Source: Ectocarpus siliculosus
Lineage: Eukaryota > Sar > Phaeophyceae > Ectocarpales > Ectocarpaceae
Reading direction: 5' to 3'
Assembly: GCA_000310025.1 (NCBI GenBank)
Contig: FN649738.1
Coordinates: 2,506,034 to 2,570,033 of the forward strand
Length of the DNA: 64,000 bases
The notes under the pieces are model-generated. The model ran no database searches and was not told the origin of the DNA. It saw nothing but the letters and a program-made list of their open reading frames with translations. The position numbers and the translations under genes are program-made. Within the stretch, counting starts at the first letter, position 1; each line of letters starts with the position of its first letter. Positions 35,801 through 47,200 of this stretch are shown piece by piece.

Positions 35801-38800
35801 CCATGATCCCGGCGACGGCCCTGGTGGTCGTGGAGGGCGGCGGTGGCGAAGGCGGGGGTGGCGGTAGAGACGGCGGGCGCGGCGGGAACCGAGGCGTGGC
35901 CAGTGTTCGTTCCGGCGGTGGTCACGGCCACCTCGAAGCCGGCGCGGCAGACGACAACGACGCAGCAAAACGTCTCTCTGCCGTGGCTTCCGGTGCACCC
36001 CTTGGGCGGGAAGAGAACGGGGGCCAGGAGGAAGAAGAGGACGACGAAGAGGAGGACGACGAGGAGGAGGACGAGGAGGAGGAGGAGGACGAGGATGGGG
36101 AAGGAGATGCCGGGGGTATACAAGGGAGAAGAAGCGATGCCGAGCCCGGTGGCGGCAGCAACAGCAGAGGAAGCTTCCGGGATAGCGAGCACGACCGGGA
36201 ACAGAGACGGCCAGGCACCAGGGTTCGCCGAGCGTGGGGTCAGGCCGCCGACACCTCCGAGACTGCCGACGTTGTACTGCCACTGCCACTAGGCGCGGCA
36301 GTGGCGGCAGCGGCGGCAGAGGCGAAGGGGCGACGAGATTTGGGAGTTGGTGGTGGCGGTCGCGGCGGCGGCGGCGGCGGGACTCAGGGGACAACAGCCC
36401 AAACCTCCAGGGGAGAAGCGGGATTGGAATCCTCGGAGGAGAGCCGGAATAGCTATTACCCGTACGACCAAAGCCAGCTTGAGGTGAGAGGGGCAGTGGC
36501 CATCAACCCCTCCACCCCCGGAAACTCGAGCCCCGAGCACGAACCCCTGAACTGCTCCTCCGAATCATCCGCGCCGCAAATGAAACACTTGCTGCGAGTA
36601 TCATATCGCCGAAGGCATCGAAATCAGCTGTGATCACCCATGTTCGAACTGGGAAAGTGCTACAACGGTGCTGCAGTTGCTATCAACCTTGTTCTTGTTG
36701 AATTACGCATGCTGCAAGTTAAAATTGGACACAGGTGGCAACACCATGAAAATCCCCAAGGAATATATAATTTTCAAGCCCTCCCGTCTACCCGGGCCGC
36801 CCTCTCTCCGGTGTTGTCCTTGTATCCATTCGTTCCCGCCCGCACGGTCGGATCGGCCCGCTCAATGCGCGACATGCACGCCAACGCTCACAGAGCGAGG
36901 CCAAAGCCTTGGACGGTCTCAGTGGAATGCGCTACGACGACAACAGCACCAACAAGAACGACAACGACGTCGGAAAACCGGAGAAGCTTTTTCAACGCCG
37001 CTATCCACCACCGGCAAGCCAAACCTACGCCTCCCCCTGCCCGGCGTCCGCTTCTTCTGCTCCCGATCCTGCTCATACCGCTGAGAGCACTACTGCGCAC
37101 TCTGTTGCAGCCGGGAAGAACAGCCAAAGAAGTGGCAGGCGAGAGAGCAAGCGCTCCTCGCGCCTCACGCCCCCGCGCGCTGATAGCAGCGGTGAACCCC
37201 CCGCTCCTCGCCTTCCGCATCATGGAGCTGCGTCCGGCACCAGCGACACTGATACGCGTGGGAGGTCAGAAACGCGTACGGTCGGCACGGTTTCTGCGGC
37301 GGTAGCGGCGGTGGAAAGGCCGCCGAGGGCTGAGTCTTCCCCGTCGCCGCCACCCACGGCACCCGCGGGGAGGCTAGCCGATCGAATCCGGACGCTCAGG
37401 GAGAGGTGTTGCCTAGGGCTTGGAGCCGATGCGTTCGAGAGGGCATACGGTTACTTGAAGGTGAGGCGAGAGAGGTGTCGAGACAGCAGTATCCCCGTTT
37501 TGCAGTCGTTCCTGTGGCCCTCTTGTCTATACACCTCTTCAGGGAAGATAGTGTTGTTTCCAGGTCCATCCGGGGCGAACGTCTCGGAAACCCTCTTCAT
37601 AAAGGTGTACTTCACTCACGGTGTGGAATTGGGTGCTGCGCACCAGCGTCATATCTCGGGGTTGTTCAGTTTTCTGTAGAAACAACTTTTTGTGTTTCGC
37701 TCCAATCTGCTGAAAAAGTTGGACAACCTGTGTATACATGATGTCATGACCAGTGAGCTCACGAAGTGCGTCATTCTCGGATGTACGGCCGAGCCTCGCG
37801 TTCTCGATAAATCGAGCGTAGTTGCAGCAGCTGGTTGGTCGACGTCGTGGACACAAGGTCGAGAATTAGTGAGTGTTGTTAAGGGGTGCATACGCTTCGG
37901 CCCCGGAAGCAGAGTCGGTGACCACGGCAGTTGACGAAAGAGAGTGTCCAACACAAACGACGTGTCTGCAGTGAACATCAAAGGAAACGAGCGCACCTTC
38001 CGCTTGCGTTTCATGCCAACCAATTACACGCCTTTAAGATGATGGCAGTGGTGTTTGATGGGAAATCCGACTCTCGCTTGTACCACGTAATGTCCATTGT
38101 TGTATCGGCAGGCACAAGAGGAACTGGAAGAGCTGGATGGGGGATGCAGTTCTTCTTTAGACGTCGATCGTGAAGAGCGGCTTGTTAGGGGCCTCACTGA
38201 TATCATTGGACAAAACAAGGTACGCTTCATGGAACGTATCTGCTGCTGTGATTAGACTTGATAGAATCGTCTGGACACTTGCGCTGCTGTACCGCTGAAG
38301 AACGAGTGAGTAATCGTTGCAGCATCTCAACAGATTCGAGATGGATTCACCGACGAAACAGTCCCCTTTTTACTGTGGTTGGTGAGTCAGTATCAAGTGC
38401 AAATTATCGAACAGTTCCCCATCGATCCTAGATCATGTGGGACCAGTGTAACTTTTCAAACGCCCTCGAGGCAAGGCCCTTGTTGACATGTCTTGATGGG
38501 TGAGAACCCGCCGCTCCTGCCCGTTCTAGTCAAACGCATTAGATACAGGGAACCCTGGTTACGGGTACGCACGTACATATTAGAGCCCTGTAGGGCACGG
38601 TCCGTCAGAATCAAGGTTGGCGCCCCGTTCCAACGAAGTGAGCTGCGAATGGAACGGTCTCAAGACTGGAAGACTATCTACATTCGAGCACACACCCCTT
38701 TCCCCGCCGACCATTCACCTCACTCTCGGCTGTGCCAGGTCCACTACTACAGCCTGATCGACCAACTCATCTTCATCGAGAACACCCACTTCGGGTACAA

Positions 38801-38807
38801 TTTATGA
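21619..38807 (+). CDS. NEK: NIMA-related (NEK) serine/threonine kinase, long form
   Basis: ATG at 21619 begins [16 protein letters not shown], the usual NEK start. Exons: 21619-21771, 22879-23018, 23480-23645, 24171-24337, 24747-24879, 25443-25577, 26277-26384, 27157-27259 (frame uncertain), 28022-28110, 28609-28891, 29534-29679, 30110-30158, 30538-30744, 31265-31354, 31808-31879, 32430-32933, 33284-33415, 33882-34462, 35141-35210, 35791-36483, 36894-37460, 38112-38219 and 38739-38807. All junctions agree in phase except around 26385-28021, where an exon is probably missing. The kinase domain occupies about residues 1-270. It is followed by charged coiled coil, low-complexity stretches with Gln, Glu/Asp and Gly runs, and a C-terminal end. 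NEK kinases act on cilia, centrosomes and mitotic spindles; the length and tail recall NEK1/NEK5-like proteins. Total is roughly 1590 residues. An open frame continues upstream of the ATG. Confidence 0.88.
23664..23759 (+). repeat. GTT trinucleotide microsatellite in NEK intron 3
   Basis: About 30 copies of TTG/GTT with minor CTG interruptions start some 20 bases after the donor of the HRD/DLG exon. The read in the sense direction is U-rich. Confidence 0.97.
25115..25172 (+). repeat. GTT trinucleotide microsatellite in a NEK intron
   Basis: About 19 perfect TTG copies lie in the intron before the exon at 25443, the same motif and orientation as the run at 23664. Confidence 0.97.
29820..29880 (+). 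repeat. GTC trinucleotide microsatellite
   Basis: About 20 copies of CGT/GTC with two interruptions lie in the NEK intron between the exons 29534-29679 and 30110-30158. Confidence 0.95.
33427..33525 (+). repeat. Purine-rich GAGA tract after a NEK donor
   Basis: An almost pure purine stretch of GAGA and GAAA units begins directly after the donor at 33416 (TGGAG/GTGAGC). The frame stays open through it for 42 more codons as Lys/Glu/Arg-rich coiled coil before a TGA at 33545, so intron retention would give a short alternative C-terminus. Confidence 0.7.
36894..38807 (+). other. C-terminal end of the NEK protein
   Basis: The last three exons encode a Ser/Pro-rich linker, then [20 protein letters not shown] and AYGYLK, a Glu-rich segment [21 protein letters not shown], and finally [20 protein letters not shown] before TGA at 38805. 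A pattern of a short helix ending AY..LK followed by a hydrophobic L..LI.IE segment is familiar from the ends of long NEK1/4/5-type kinases. That comparison is from memory of the family and has not been aligned. Confidence 0.55.
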
Positions 38808-39404
38808 CCTGGCTTGGGAATGCGCCAGGAAATCAGTGCAGGCGGGGTATGCCACACTGCGGACGACGGCGCGAGATCACCTTTTGTCCCTAGACGGCAG
38901 GAATGGCTACTGTCCGACCTCCGGATGAGGAAAAAGCTACGTTTGTTGTCGGAGACGGAATAAACTGACGTTCGTCACAACACTATTGGAAAAACGGGGC
39001 TAAATGTATGTAGAGCACATTTCGCGTGCCCCCCCGGAGGACACCAGCGGAGAGAGCACGGTACGCCGTACAGCACGCGTGCGCCGTAGTCGTCAGCTGT
39101 TGCGCTCGTGAGCGCGAGAGAGGACCACGGAGTACGTGAGCACGCCGAAGGATTGAGACATTGGCCAACATCGACAAATGGCCAAGACGTAGTGTCTTTT
39201 TCCCTCCCACCCACCCCTTTTCTTTCGAAGATTGGGGAACGGAAATGGTGCGAAGTCCTTTATTTCCTTTGGCTGGTTTTCTAGAATTTATCAGTTGGGT
39301 GTAGTTGAATGGTCGATTACCATTTGGGGACTTGGTCATTCCAGACCCCTCGTTCAGTAGCAGTAGTTGGATTTCCCCCGGCTGGATATTGCTCACTTGC
39401 GAGC

Positions 39405-39471
<67 letters not shown>

Positions 39472-41051
39472 ATGAGGGGGAAGCAGGCGCGAGGCTTGTG
39501 TGTTTCGAGCGCCGCTTCCTAGCCCCTTCTCTCTCTCTCTATCCCTGATGATCTAGAAACCGACAAAATGATGAAGCAACTCGAAAGAAAAACAACAAAC
39601 CTCTCACCGACGAAGCATGCCCGTACCCACTAAAGCTGTCTGTCGTGCTCCGAGAGATGTATATAGGGTTGGGGACACTCATCTATTTATTGAGGGCACA
39701 TGAGGTTGGGGGCATGTTCTCACCATGCGCAAGAGGCACCGTGGAAAATCGTCAAACAAGACACGTAGCGTAGTTTGCAGAAAACACATGACGTCCGGCT
39801 GCTAGGATTGGAAAACGTGACTTCTTCGATTGACGGCAACAACGAGGAGTATGAGACCCTCGTACGCTCGATGTGGTTCTTCCCAAGAAGGAAAACAAAG
39901 GGATTTAGCGAAGAGGTTTAGGTTTGAAGTCAAACCTTGGGAAGGAGATTTGAACTCATCGTAAGGGCCGTTTCTGAGGCCTCAAAACTTTCACTTGAAT
40001 GGCGGGAGGCAAACGGATGTGGTGAGGAATTGTGTGCCAGAAAATCTCCCTGGCGTCGCGAAGTCTTGAATACAAGACAGTGGGGTGAAGGTTGACTCCG
40101 TCGTGAAGGCATATCTTCGTAGAACCTTTACAATTAACCACGCGGGAATTAGAGTGTGACTCCACCATTTCTTGGGAAGTGTGTTGGGCCACCGAGTCTC
40201 TCAGAGACCAACCGAACAAGGGTTGAATTTTGCTGCAGCCATGTCAACCGGATGCCCGGCTCACAGGTCGGTGTGGGCCATCTCTTCCCTACTCGCGAAG
40301 ACCAATCCTTTGGGCTTTCATAGAAAGAAGCAGTTTTTCGACGTGCGTGCGGGTTGAGGATCTGTCTGCCTTTCGTCAGAAATTGCGCATCGTCTTCCCG
40401 CCTTCATGCGTTCCTCACTTTCTCACGATTTGGCGTTAAGTGTTCTGTTTCAGTCACCATCCCTTGCTGCATTTCCGCCTTTTACTACGCCTCGACAAAT
40501 GAGGGCATTCCATGGGCAAACCCAACTCTATTTGGTGAATATAGGATACGTCAATGCTAGCCATCAGGCATGGTTGCGTGAAAAATATGCACTTCGTCTG
40601 TCAACCATGAAACCTTCCAGTGAGTACAAAGCGGGGTAAAGTCCTGGCCTGAAACTCGTTGGACACTGAAACGACTGGGGGGCTATACCGTGGATCGGAG
40701 AAGATGATTCTGCGCCGTAGCCACCAAAACCAGACACTGCGGTTACAACGCGCGAGGAGCTTTGGTGGCCGCGGTCGTGCTTTCTTCGGCGTCAAAAGCA
40801 AACGCGCGATTCACCAGAACTGACTTTTTTTTCGTCAATCGTACGAAGACACAATGCTGGGAACTACGCCCCACTCGCATTCAATTCACAACGCACAACC
40901 AGTTTGACTTTGGACGCATGAGCGTAAAGGATTGGTTGGGTGCTGTATTCCTGTTGCATTCGAAGAGAATGCACCCCCCGCTCGGATTGCCACCTTCAGA
41001 TGCAATAACGCGACGGTGACCATATCCCGACATCACGAACGTGGGTTTCTT
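38808..41051. other. Convergent intergenic region between NEK and the ankyrin gene
   Basis: About 2.2 kb between the two stop codons. It holds an AG microsatellite and short open frames on both strands. Minus-strand sequence around 39956-40219 stays open and somewhat protein-like for 87 codons without a recognised domain; it may be a decayed element. No RNA gene or complete mobile element was seen. Confidence 0.5.
39405..39468 (+). repeat. AG dinucleotide microsatellite
   Basis: About 30 AG copies, with one AAAG interruption, lie 600 bp downstream of the NEK stop. Confidence 0.98.
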
Positions 41052-42359
41052 TTATATATTCGCAACTCGATCCGCTTGGAGACCCTCATAACACGTCAGA
41101 CCCTCGCTGTTAAGCAAGGAATCGTCCGCGCCCTTGGTCTTCAGGTAATTCGCAAGGTCCTGGTGTGCCACAAAAGTAGACGCAGCAAAAGAGAGGCGAA
41201 ACTAACGTTGATACATGCATGAAACTGAGCTGGGCGATTATAGTTGAATCAAGAACGGCAGTTTTGTCACCGGTGACGAATAAAGTGGCAGTCGAATACA
41301 ATAGAGGGACGCGCCTGATGGCGCTTTTTGTCTGTGCATTGTACACAAGATTCAGGTCGGTTACGAGACGCGTGCGAGATCGCTGAGTATTACGCAGTAA
41401 AATTCAGACGCATATACACGCGGGGAGTCAGCAGGGGAATCTTTGGACATATAAATGCGTTCATTTACTATAATTTCGAGACATATCGAAGAAAGTGTCG
41501 CGGGTTTGATGCATGGTTGCGTGCGTGAGCTCCATCTCTCCGGCACGGCAGCAGCAGCAGCAGCTTTGCCATTCTTTCTTGCCTGGTGGCCGTGACTGTA
41601 GCAGAAGTGGAGCACCGTGTGGCCGTCCATGTTTTGAAGGTTCATCGTCGCGCCCTTCCTCAGCAGGAACTTGGCGATGCGCTTGTTCCCCTGTGGCGAG
41701 TGGGCAAGTGAGCCGTGACCGTTCGAGGAAGGCAGTCAGAGCCAGAAAAGCCTGGGTACAGTGTACATCTTATATTTCGTTGCCTTGGACGCGTAACAAA
41801 AGGTACCCCACACCACGGTCCGGGTCGAAAATGCTAACGTTACGACCTCCGTACAATGATGGTGAAAAAAGGCGACTTCAATCAAATCGCATTTTTGTCC
41901 AAACGGGGAAGCTACTTATACAAACATCGATTCATCGACGGACTTTGATGGGGGTATGAAGTGAAGGGCAAAACCGCATGTGGGGGAGGAAATCCTTGGT
42001 CACTAAACATGAGGATTGTACACACGAACTACGCAGATCGGGGCGATTGCCTATAGCGGGAGAAGGTACTGTTGTAGATGGGCAAAGATTGTGGAGGCCC
42101 TTTTGGCACCAACAGCTGCTATCGAAGGCGTTACTCGCTACTTTATCGGGCGGTCTGGCGTGTGCCGAGGAAGAGACCTTTGCATGTACGTTCGAGGCGA
42201 GCGGAGAAAGCTCAGGGCTACGACAAAGAGAAAAAATCTTCCAGCACCGCGCGAAATCGACGTAGCACCAACCTGCTGAGCAGCCAGGAGCAGCAGCGTG
42301 TTGCCGTTGGAGTCCTTCGTGTCCGGCGGCACGTTCTCGTACAGAAGCCCCTCCAGTTC
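41052..42359 (-). other. Ankyrin repeats at the C-terminus
   Basis: Three exons encode DSNGNTLLLLAAQQGNKRIA, KFLLRKGATMNLQNMDGHTV, LHFCYSHGHQDLANYLKTKG and ADDSLLNSEGLTCYEGL in sequence. G-x-T-x-L-x-x-A/C, a helical pair and KGA/D are the ankyrin consensus. Exon boundaries fall between helix pairs. The intron 41582-41160 has the donor CAG/GCAAGA and acceptor ACACCAG, so it is of the GC-AG class. Confidence 0.85.
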
Positions 42360-44207
42360 CTACAACAGCAGGAGGTGGACATCAACGAAATGATCTGTTC
42401 TTGCGGGAGTCAAGTTCAATCAACGGAATCGTGTTCTTCCCAATGTTTCAGGAGAAAATCCACGTTTGAAAGTGCTTTCACACGACAAGTGCAAATAATT
42501 CCTTCCAACAACCGAAAACGGGAACGCGCATTCTTAACAGCTACCCACTAGGTCGAAATTGCCAATCAATCGACATTCAAGTTGGTCCGCAGGTCCGATG
42601 AGGCATGTTTTTTCTTTCTCGCGCTCAACCGGTTGAAACTTTACGGTGTCATTGGATCGTGCGTTGGTTGTATCTCAGATTCCTAGTCGATGCAACACAG
42701 CCAGGTCCGCTTTTGATCTTGGAAACCTACGGAAAAAGTGACCCATATGCCTCACCGAAAGATTTCCTGTCTTCGCAGCGATGACAGCCTTGGCCTTGTT
42801 CTCCTCTTCCTCAATCTCCTCCTTGTTACGACCGTCGTCTTCGGCTAGCGCCATTAGTCGTCTCTCGATCGTGGTGAACTCCTGCTCGTTGCGTTTTTTT
42901 TTTTCGCGACGACGAAAGGACGACCCGAGGGACAGGCAACAAACAAGCGAGAGGCAGAACATAACACAACTTACACAAGACGTCGACACGAGTCAAGGGC
43001 AAAGGCCGATGCAAGCGGCTGCCACTTGATTCGAGAACTCAGGCGTTCCAAGGTTCAAAACGGCGCACGTACACCGAAGAACTGTTTCTCGCCGGTTGGA
43101 CCCGGGCAGAGGATGGAGCGCTTTGTGGAGGTTGGGACGAATTGTGACCTTAAGTTGACACAACAACAAGCAGCAACATTATACATCAAGACCGTCCAAG
43201 AATACCAAGGCGCCTACCTGTGGTCCATTGGCGGCGAATTTCGCCGCGTCGAACGCCGCCGAGGAGCTGTCGTCAACCAGCTCCTCCTTCTTCATGCGCC
43301 TCTCTGCCTCATGCAAGATCCTGGCGTGTTCCGCCACGACATCCCCAACGAACATTGCCTCCACCGGCACGGACCAGTCCTCGGAACGTTTTGTGGCGTT
43401 CGAAGGGTCGGTTGTAGACGAGGGCCGCGGCTTTGGGCTGGTGTTAACGGCCTCTGGACTCGGTCCTTCCATCCTATTTGTTGGAGTTGGAGTTGGTGTT
43501 GGTGATTGTGTGCTGGCGGTGTCCGTTTGCTGTTTTAGGCGCTGGAACACAAGAAATACGTACGAACCTCTACCGCGGGTACTCAAGAGGACTCGTGCCC
43601 GCTGCTGTTGTCCGGGTGGTGTTTGAATTGTTGATTAACCTTTGCTTGTTGTCGTGTTTTTTTTTTTGTTTGGTGCCGCTAATCCTTGCTGCAAGAGAAC
43701 CCCTTGTTTAGCCGAACACAATCCCGTTTTCGAGTGAAAACACCGGTTAATCCTTGTACAAAATCATTTAGCTAACTAGGAGTTGTACTGAAGAGGATAA
43801 GAAAGTTGTCCCGCTGGTGTTCGATAAACCTTCTCCTGACCTCGGGTTCACGACCCTCTCCAAGAACTTTTGCCCGAGGTCAGCCCTAGCCAAACGCCTC
43901 CATCCAAGTCCCCCGATCTCGCCCTCCAGGCCTACGGCTCTACCGCCTTGCGACTCGTCGGTGAGTGGCAGACGCGGTACGATGGAATGCTTGGGCTGTT
44001 TGTGGCCGTGTCCCCTGTCCGCCTGCAAGTGAGACGAATCGATGGATTGAACGCATGTCGGCAAACAGGGGGATGAGCAGGATGGAGCGGAGTCGGGGGA
44101 AACTGGAACCGGGCGAATGGAACGACGGTGCATGCTCAAGGTGGAAGTTGAGCCGCTCCCTACTCTAAACCTGCTCTCTTCTTCTCTCTCCCTCCCTCTC
44201 TCTTTCG

Positions 44208-44269
<62 letters not shown>

Positions 44270-47200
44270 GCCGCTTTCTTTCCCAACTCATGTTTAAACT
44301 GTCTCTGCCCTCTAGTTCCCACCTTCTCTCTCTCTCTCTGTCTCTCATCCACGGGCTAACAATTGTGAAATACTTGACACTCGGTAAAGATTGAAAAAAT
44401 ACCTGACCTGGGCCTTTCTTCTTCGCTCTGCCACCCGCATCCGGCGAAGGTCGGTGTGATCTTGAGGAAGTGGCCCCGGTGATTCTCTCGTGTCGCCCCG
44501 CTCGCCTTCACTATCCGAAGCATCGTCGTGTTCTCCGAGCTGCATGGTATTCCCCGCGTACGCGAAAGCCGCACACATGCGGTGCGCCAAGCCAGAGAGG
44601 ATAGTATGTGTTTAGGGAGCGCGAGTCGAACAACGAACGGGGGATCATTGCGGGCGGTGGAAGGATTAGCGCTTGGACAACAATCGAAACAATGCTGACA
44701 ACAGAGACATTTAAACTCATATATCCATATCGAATATACAACAGAGAGCTGAAACTTGCCTTTTCCGAGTTTTTGTTTGGGGGGGTACAAGTCACGCATG
44801 GCCCCACGGATTACTTCACACGGCCTTTCTCACACATCCTACAAAGCCAGGACGGGGCATGCATGGTTTCGCCGACCAAGCAAGCACTACACCAGGTGCG
44901 AAACATCGTTCAGTCTCGCAGCGCGGGCACCGGTACGAGTGCTTCACCTCATTGTTAAATCTGAACATAGCCGTTGAGGGAAAGGAGTGTACCCCGTCGT
45001 AACGTTCGGCCGTCGTGCTGAGACCATCGAGCTTCGCACCCTTGCAGAGCCTAAAGGAGCGAGTGGAACGTTCTTGTGAAAGCGTGCTTCGTGTGCAGAC
45101 GCACCTCAATTTGCTCCCTGTTCTCGTCCAGTTCTTCCTCGTCTTCTTGGTCGTCTCGGGCGAGAGGTGGCTCTCGGCCATCAGGCCTCACGTCGGCCAG
45201 CGGTATCCCCAGCCGCCAGGCCAGCGCCTCCAGCAGCTTCTCGTTCCCGGCCAGGCGGGTAACCGCCAGGGAGAGCTGCTCTTCTTCGGTGAGCTGTCGA
45301 GGAGTTGCGTCGCCGTCATGCCCTCCTCCGTTGTTGGTGTAACCGCCACCTGATTGGTCTGGGTCAAACCCTAGTGTGCGCAAGCTGCTGCGTGCGTGTT
45401 GGGACGAAAGTTTTCAAGAGGAACAAGAAGATGCCGAAGAGGTATCGGATGTTGAGTTCAGGGTTGATCAGCCACGGAGTTCTCGCTCCTGATTATTGCG
45501 ATCATGTCGTGTTCTGTGTAAGCTTTGGTCATTACTAAGCCCTAGGGGATTGGGTCTAGATAGAGCAGGAACGCGTGGGGGGGGGAAATTGATGCTCACA
45601 CCTTCGCTATTGGAACACGTCACGCTGTGTTTGGAATGTGACAAACACTAGGGGAGAGCCAGCTGTCAAATCCATCGGAAGCGACCAGGAAAACAGGAAA
45701 ACGGGCTAGGGATGCGTAAACACTTAATAACGTTTTTCCCAAACCCTCATATTTTCGAGGCCCCAAACAAGCTGGGCAGGTTCACGCGTGCACATAACAA
45801 GCAGCATGTACCACATGGAATCTAGCGCGCTTTGGCGTTTGACACATTCTCTTCCTGGGAGTGGATTATTTCCAAGTGCTGGGCATGGTGAAGCCTCCCG
45901 CGAAGGCCGGAAGACCCCTCGGAACGAAACTCCCCCGCCGGTACCGAGGGGGCATTTCTAGAGTATACTTGTATACTCTTCGTCGGTGACATTCACTTAG
46001 CAATACTGTATTGGATGGGATAAGACCTCTTACGGCATGGTATTGGATATGAAGAGACCTTGCGGCGGCCAGTGGTCCCGCCCAATCATCGTGTCGTCGA
46101 ATTTGGTTTTGTCGATTGTGCTAGGCCCTCGTTGGGCCACGAATCACCCAAGCCTTACGTTTTATTGCTGAACCTTTTAGGAGCATGCAAAATCAAGCCG
46201 CAAGAGTCGGCGGTCTGAAGCACAGACAAAACTTACCTCGACAGTTGCTCCGCGAGAGGACCTTCGGGTGCAAGACTACCCCCAGGTCCAGTTGAGCTCT
46301 CCCCTCCCAACGATGATTCCCCTTCTGCGGCTGCGGCTCCCTCCAATGCCAACACTGACGGGTCTGACTCACCCCAGCACTCGGGAGGGTCCCAGCTAAC
46401 ATGGCGGTTGGGTACGTGTTGGAAGAGAGGTGACGGGGTATAGCGGCGGTATTGGAAAGAGTGGTGGGGGGGTGGCAGTGGATAACCTAGAGATAGTTTT
46501 TTCGAGGGAGGAGGGTGATCGTGCTCGGATAAACCTAGCATTTGCCACGTGGCGCTTGTCTTTGGCATGCTCAAGCGACGTTTGCGGGGAGGGGTTAAAC
46601 CGCTCGCTATTGAAACAGACCCTTCCAAAGAGGCAAAAGTAACCAGTGTGTGCGGGCACACTGATTGAAGCGAGACCCGTGCTTTCAACGTACATAGCTC
46701 ACCACGAAAACCTGGGCTCGTGGTTGGCGCACGGGTGATCTCCCGCACGGAGAAATTCGCATGAAAAAAGAAAACTTTGGCACCAGTTCGTTCCCTGCCG
46801 TAACGTGCGTTTTTCACGCTCCAACCCCCCTCCGCGGTCGAGAGCCGTCAGTACTTACGTCGGGGGCATGCCAAAAACGTGTCACACAACTCACCCTCTC
46901 GCTGTTCCACGCTCGTTACTGTTCTGTCGCGGCCGCACAGCACACGCGTGCTCGCGATCACACACGTCCCGACGTAAAAGTCCCACCTGAATGGCTCCGG
47001 GAGGCCCTCTTCAGACTTGCAGAAGTAAAACACGCTGCCCCCTAAGTCCTTGCGCTGCTCCCAAGACCCCCGAGTTTCCACGATGTGCGAGTCTTGCATC
47101 CGCAGCTCCCACTTGTGGCGGCTTCGATCCGCCCCGGCGGATATTTTAAGGTGTTGGGCGTCCGTCTGATGTGTGCACAGTATACATGTTTGATTAAGAG

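Noticed and set aside
39405-44266. AG run at 39.4 kb and CT run at 44.2 kb as inverted repeats flanking an element
   Set aside because: Flanking sequences share nothing beyond the dinucleotide, and the interval contains the well-supported 3' end of the ankyrin gene.
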